From Limisphaerales bacterium (GTDB taxonomy: Bacteria > Verrucomicrobiota > Verrucomicrobiae > Limisphaerales > UBA11358): a stretch of 9,248 bases of DNA. Position 1 is the stretch's first letter. Each line of letters begins with the position of its first letter. A program made the position numbers and the translations under genes. This document shows positions 6,963 to 9,248 of this stretch, piece by piece. The stretch covers positions 1 to 9,248 of the forward strand of contig PLZL01000383.1 in assembly GCA_003152145.1 (NCBI GenBank). Reading direction: 5' to 3'. Under the pieces are notes generated by a model. The model was not told where the DNA came from. It searched no databases and saw nothing but the letters and a program-made list of their open reading frames with translations.

Positions 6963-6968
6963 TGTGCG

Positions 6969-8117
6969 ATGAAACCGTGGCCAACCGTGCGGCTGGGCGA
7001 GGTGCTGATTGAACATGATTCGTCAATTCCAGTTTCTGAATTGGCCGAAGTGAATTTGGCTGGCGTTTATAGCTTTGCTCGCGGCCTGTTCAAGCGCGGG
7101 CCGATGTTGCCGGGTGACACGAGCTACAAATCTTATAACCGGCTTGCCACTGATGATTTCGTAATCAGCGTTCCGAAGGCGTGGGAGGGTGCGCTGGCTC
7201 GCGTTACACCGGAATTTGAAGGTTGGTTTCTTTCGCCTGTGTTCCCGACATTTCGGGCGAATCTAATGCGTCTTGATCCGGTATTCTTGGAGTGGTTCTG
7301 CAAGCGCGAATCGGTTTGGACACAACTTCAGGGAAAATCACGCGGAATCGGTGCACGACGCGAGTCGGTTCACCCGGATCAATTCCTATCGCTCGAAATT
7401 CCGTTGCCGCCGTTGGCGGAGCAGCGGCGGGTGGTGGCGCGGATAGAGGAACTGGCCGCACAAATCCGCGAGGCCCGCACCCTCCGCCACCAAGCCGCCG
7501 AAGAAGCCGACGTTCTTTTGCGTTCGATTCTCACACAAGATGAACAAGCGAAGCCAACACCGATGCGGGAGTTGGTAAAGTTGCGCCTGCCAGATGTCAA
7601 TGTCAGAGCTGACGAGACCTACCAGTTCGCGGGCGTTTATTGTTTTGGACGCGGCGTTTTCAAAAGCGTGCGGAAGTCAGGAATGGATTTCGCCTATCCT
7701 CGATTGACGCGGCTTCGCGCCGGTGAGTTTGTCTATCCGAAGTTGATGGCGTGGGAAGGCGCTCTTGGTGTCGTGCCGCCAGACTGCGACGGCTGCGTGG
7801 TCTCGACAGAATTCCCCGTGTTTGAGGTGAACCAAAACCGAGTGTTGCCGGAAGTTCTCGACATTTACTTCCGCACGCCTTCGGTGTGGCCGGAAATAGC
7901 TGGCGAGAGCACGGGAACGAATATTCGTCGCCGCAGATTGAATCCGCAGGATTTTTTGGATTATGAAATGCCGTTGCCTTCAATGGACACGCAAATGACG
8001 CTCAGGAAAGTTAGAGCGGAGGTGGACGCGCTGAAGCGCCTGCAAGCCGAGACCGCCGCCGAACTGGACGCCTTGCTCCCCGCCATCCTCGACCGCGCCT
8101 TCAAAGGAGAATTATGA
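6969..8117 (+). CDS. hsdS: Type I restriction-modification specificity subunit
   Basis: 382-residue DNA-recognition subunit that directs both methylation by HsdM and cleavage by HsdR. It has the usual layout: target recognition domain 1 (about 8-140), conserved helical spacer ([20 protein letters not shown] at 144-163, then further helix to 190), recognition domain 2 (about 215-330), and a second helical segment ending [12 protein letters not shown]. The two halves are clear duplicates: AGVY-F-RG-FK at 31-42 and 221-232, AWEGAL at 71-76 and 261-266, FP-F at 92-95 and 282-285, all exactly 190 residues apart. Aligned without gaps, residues 31-150 and 221-340 agree at 47 of 120 positions by my count. 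Both half-sites may therefore be read by related domains. The final codons contain AAAGGAG, which also serves the next gene, and the TGA overlaps the next ATG. Length is slightly below the common 400-450. Confidence 0.96.
   Translation: MKPWPTVRLGEVLIEHDSSIPVSELAEVNLAGVYSFARGLFKRGPMLPGDTSYKSYNRLATDDFVISVPKAWEGALARVTPEFEGWFLSPVFPTFRANLMRLDPVFLEWFCKRESVWTQLQGKSRGIGARRESVHPDQFLSLEIPLPPLAEQRRVVARIEELAAQIREARTLRHQAAEEADVLLRSILTQDEQAKPTPMRELVKLRLPDVNVRADETYQFAGVYCFGRGVFKSVRKSGMDFAYPRLTRLRAGEFVYPKLMAWEGALGVVPPDCDGCVVSTEFPVFEVNQNRVLPEVLDIYFRTPSVWPEIAGESTGTNIRRRRLNPQDFLDYEMPLPSMDTQMTLRKVRAEVDALKRLQAETAAELDALLPAILDRAFKGEL
8082..8113. repeat. Direct repeat, copy 1: 3' end of hsdS
   Basis: This 32-base stretch at the end of hsdS matches 9198-9229 at 30 of 32 positions. 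The two copies are 1116 bases apart and bracket the peptidyl-prolyl isomerase gene. Copy 1 includes the ribosome binding site used by that gene. Confidence 0.9.
8103..8109 (+). promoter_or_regulatory. Ribosome binding site for the isomerase gene, within hsdS
   Basis: AAAGGAG lies four bases before the ATG at 8114 and is also the Lys-Gly part of the HsdS C-terminus. With the ATGA stop/start overlap it indicates translational coupling. Confidence 0.75.
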
Positions 8118-9055
8118 AACAAAACTTTGGGTTGCTGGGTTGCGTTGTGCTGGCGGTTGTCGCGCTGACGCAGCGTGCTGCCAGTGCCGGGGAAAAAACC
8201 AAGAGCAAGGGGCCGATTCTGGCAGAGGTGCTGGCGGCGTCCAAACCCGGCGACTGGCGTGCGCTCGATCCCGAGAACACGCTTTACCTGGAACTGGCCG
8301 GCGGTCGCGTGGTGATCGAACTGGCCCCGGCATTTGCCCCGAAGCATGTCGCCAACGTCAAGGCGCTGGCGCGGGAGCATTATTTTGACGGACTTGCCAT
8401 TTTGCGCGCGCAGGACAATTACGTCGTGCAATGGGGCGATCCCAATGCGGAAAATCCTGCGCTGGCGCGAAAGATCGGGCACGCGCAAAAGACCCTGCCT
8501 GCGGAGTTTGATCGCGCGCTGGACCGCAAACTGCCGTTCACCCGGCTGCCGGATGGTGATGTGTATGCGCCGGAGGTTGGTTTCTCGGATGGCTTTCCCG
8601 TGGCGCGCGACAAGCACAACGGCCGGATGTGGCTGGTGCATTCGTATGGCATGGTCGGTTCGGGGCGTGACAACGCGACGGACAGCGGCGGAGGCACGGA
8701 GTTGTTCGCAGTGATCGGGCAGGCGCCGAGGCATCTGGATCGTAACGACACGCTGATTGGCCGCGTGGTGCAGGGCATGGAACTGCTTTCAACGATGCCG
8801 CGCGGCCCAGGGAACATGGGCTTTTATGAAAAGGCTGGGCAACGCGCGCCCATCAAGTCGGTTCGTGTGGCCGCGGACATGCCGGTGTCCGAACGCACGG
8901 ATCTGGAAATCCTGCGAACGGACACGCAGACATTTCAGCAAGTGATCGAAGCCCGGCGCAACCGGCGTGAGGAATGGTTTCATGTGCCGGCCGGCAAAAT
9001 CGAAATCGTCAACGTGCCACTTCCGGTGCGGGTGAAAAACAAGGCTGCACGTTAA
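8114..9055 (+). CDS. Secreted cyclophilin-type peptidyl-prolyl cis-trans isomerase
   Basis: 313-residue protein of the cyclophilin fold, expected to speed proline isomerisation during protein folding outside the cytoplasm. Residues 1-25 form a Sec signal peptide: MKQN, a hydrophobic core ([13 protein letters not shown]), then AASA before Gly26. Cys10 is too early for a lipobox, so a lipoprotein is unlikely. The cyclophilin core runs from about 57 to 253: [20 protein letters not shown], then [16 protein letters not shown] where Arg98 aligns with the catalytic Arg of FHR in cyclophilin A, then TELFAVIGQ and [12 protein letters not shown]. The core is diverged and carries an insertion between the QWGDP and ELFAVIG blocks. 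About 60 residues follow it (254-313). The start overlaps the hsdS stop. A secreted folding enzyme has no evident role in restriction-modification, so the linkage probably reflects rearrangement. Confidence 0.88.
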   Translation: MKQNFGLLGCVVLAVVALTQRAASAGEKTKSKGPILAEVLAASKPGDWRALDPENTLYLELAGGRVVIELAPAFAPKHVANVKALAREHYFDGLAILRAQDNYVVQWGDPNAENPALARKIGHAQKTLPAEFDRALDRKLPFTRLPDGDVYAPEVGFSDGFPVARDKHNGRMWLVHSYGMVGSGRDNATDSGGGTELFAVIGQAPRHLDRNDTLIGRVVQGMELLSTMPRGPGNMGFYEKAGQRAPIKSVRVAADMPVSERTDLEILRTDTQTFQQVIEARRNRREEWFHVPAGKIEIVNVPLPVRVKNKAAR

Positions 9056-9158
9056 GTATGGCGGCGAGTCGCGAATTGCGGAGCGGGTGCCGACCGGAAG
9101 AACTGCCGGTGATCGCTGTGCCGAAGCGCTTGCAAGGCGGGAGCGCCGAAGGGCAAAA

Positions 9159-9188
9159 GCTGAAATTGCGAAAGCTGAAACGCTGAAA
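9159..9188. repeat. Short repeats of GCTGAAA
   Basis: Three exact copies of GCTGAAA (9159-9165, 9174-9180, 9182-9188) lie in the gap downstream of the isomerase gene, directly before the duplicated hsdS tail. They look like degenerate intergenic repeat sequence. A further 7-base tandem, AAAGGCT twice, ends the window at 9235-9248. Confidence 0.6.
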
Positions 9189-9233
9189 TGGAAACCGGCC
9201 ATCCTCGGCCGCGCCTTCAAAGGAGCATTGTAA
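9189..9233 (+). pseudogene. Remnant of an hsdS 3' end
   Basis: This in-frame stretch encodes WKPAILGRAFKGAL and a TAA stop, nearly the same as the end of the intact HsdS ([14 protein letters not shown]). Upstream in the same frame the sequence is repeat-like (GCTGAAA) rather than HsdS-like, so only the last 13 or so codons survive. It could come from a second hsdS copy lost by deletion, or from a duplication that moved the isomerase gene to its present place. I do not regard it as an expressed gene. Confidence 0.7.
9198..9229. repeat. Direct repeat, copy 2: downstream of the isomerase gene
   Basis: Differs from 8082-8113 at two positions (A to G at 9208, A to C at 9226). The match stops within a few bases after the end of hsdS coding sequence, so the repeat is essentially the hsdS tail. 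Confidence 0.9.
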
Positions 9234-9248
9234 AAAAGGCTAAAGGCT

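Noticed and set aside
6238..6972. 244-codon plus-strand frame starting in the ATGA at the end of hsdM
   Set aside because: It runs antisense through the PIN toxin and antitoxin, whose motifs are clear; the translation is Arg/Ser-rich and resembles no protein I know. The ATGA is more likely the old hsdS start site.
8132..8143. Lipoprotein box LLGC in the isomerase signal peptide
   Set aside because: The Cys is at residue 10, before most of the hydrophobic core; a standard Sec cleavage after AASA fits better.
7961..8734. 257-codon minus-strand frame over the hsdS end and isomerase gene
   Set aside because: A shadow of two well-supported plus-strand genes, with no domain and no ribosome site evidence.
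9093..9110. Inverted repeat ACCGG/CCGGT after the isomerase gene as a terminator
   Set aside because: Only a 5-bp stem with an 8-base loop and no T tract.

Overview
The window reads as a defence-gene neighbourhood on a GC-rich bacterial chromosome. No taxonomic marker gene is present. The sequence style (GC-rich hsd genes, short degenerate repeats such as CGCAGAGAA and GCTGAAA, repeat-derived in-frame segments inside proteins) reminds me of Verrucomicrobiota, but this is only an impression. The backbone is a type I restriction-modification operon on the + strand: the 3' end of hsdR (3-866, cut by the window edge), hsdM (4535-6241) and hsdS (6969-8117).

Each junction of that operon carries other genes. 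Between hsdR and hsdM (896-4315) lies a tightly overlapping three-gene cassette: a protein with a nuclease-like N-terminus and a helical C-terminus, a small winged-helix-like protein, and a Rad50/SMC-like ATPase with a CPTC zinc-hook motif. This matches the architecture of ABC-three-component (ABC-3C) systems, a class predicted by comparative genomics to act in biological conflict. The cassette is visibly more AT-rich than the hsd genes (40% GC in 2281-2340 against 65% in 5401-5460). A short ORF with a good ribosome binding site (4356-4493) follows it and looks like the N-terminal stub of a GIY-YIG-type protein.

Between hsdM and hsdS sits a PIN-domain toxin/antitoxin pair in the opposite orientation (6249-6909). 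After hsdS, a secreted cyclophilin-type peptidyl-prolyl isomerase (8114-9055) starts with an ATGA overlap on the hsdS stop. It is followed by a second copy of the last codons of hsdS (9189-9233), so the isomerase gene is bracketed by direct repeats of the hsdS tail.

Two hsd proteins carry in-frame, low-complexity, palindrome-containing segments that look like inserted dispersed repeats: HsdR around 197-290 and HsdM around 5579-5707. HsdS is a gapless internal duplication with a 190-residue period. Together the genes would form layered defence: DNA modification and restriction by HsdRMS, an ABC-3C-like effector system, and a toxin-antitoxin module that may stabilise the locus. No tRNA, rRNA, CRISPR array or transposase was seen.
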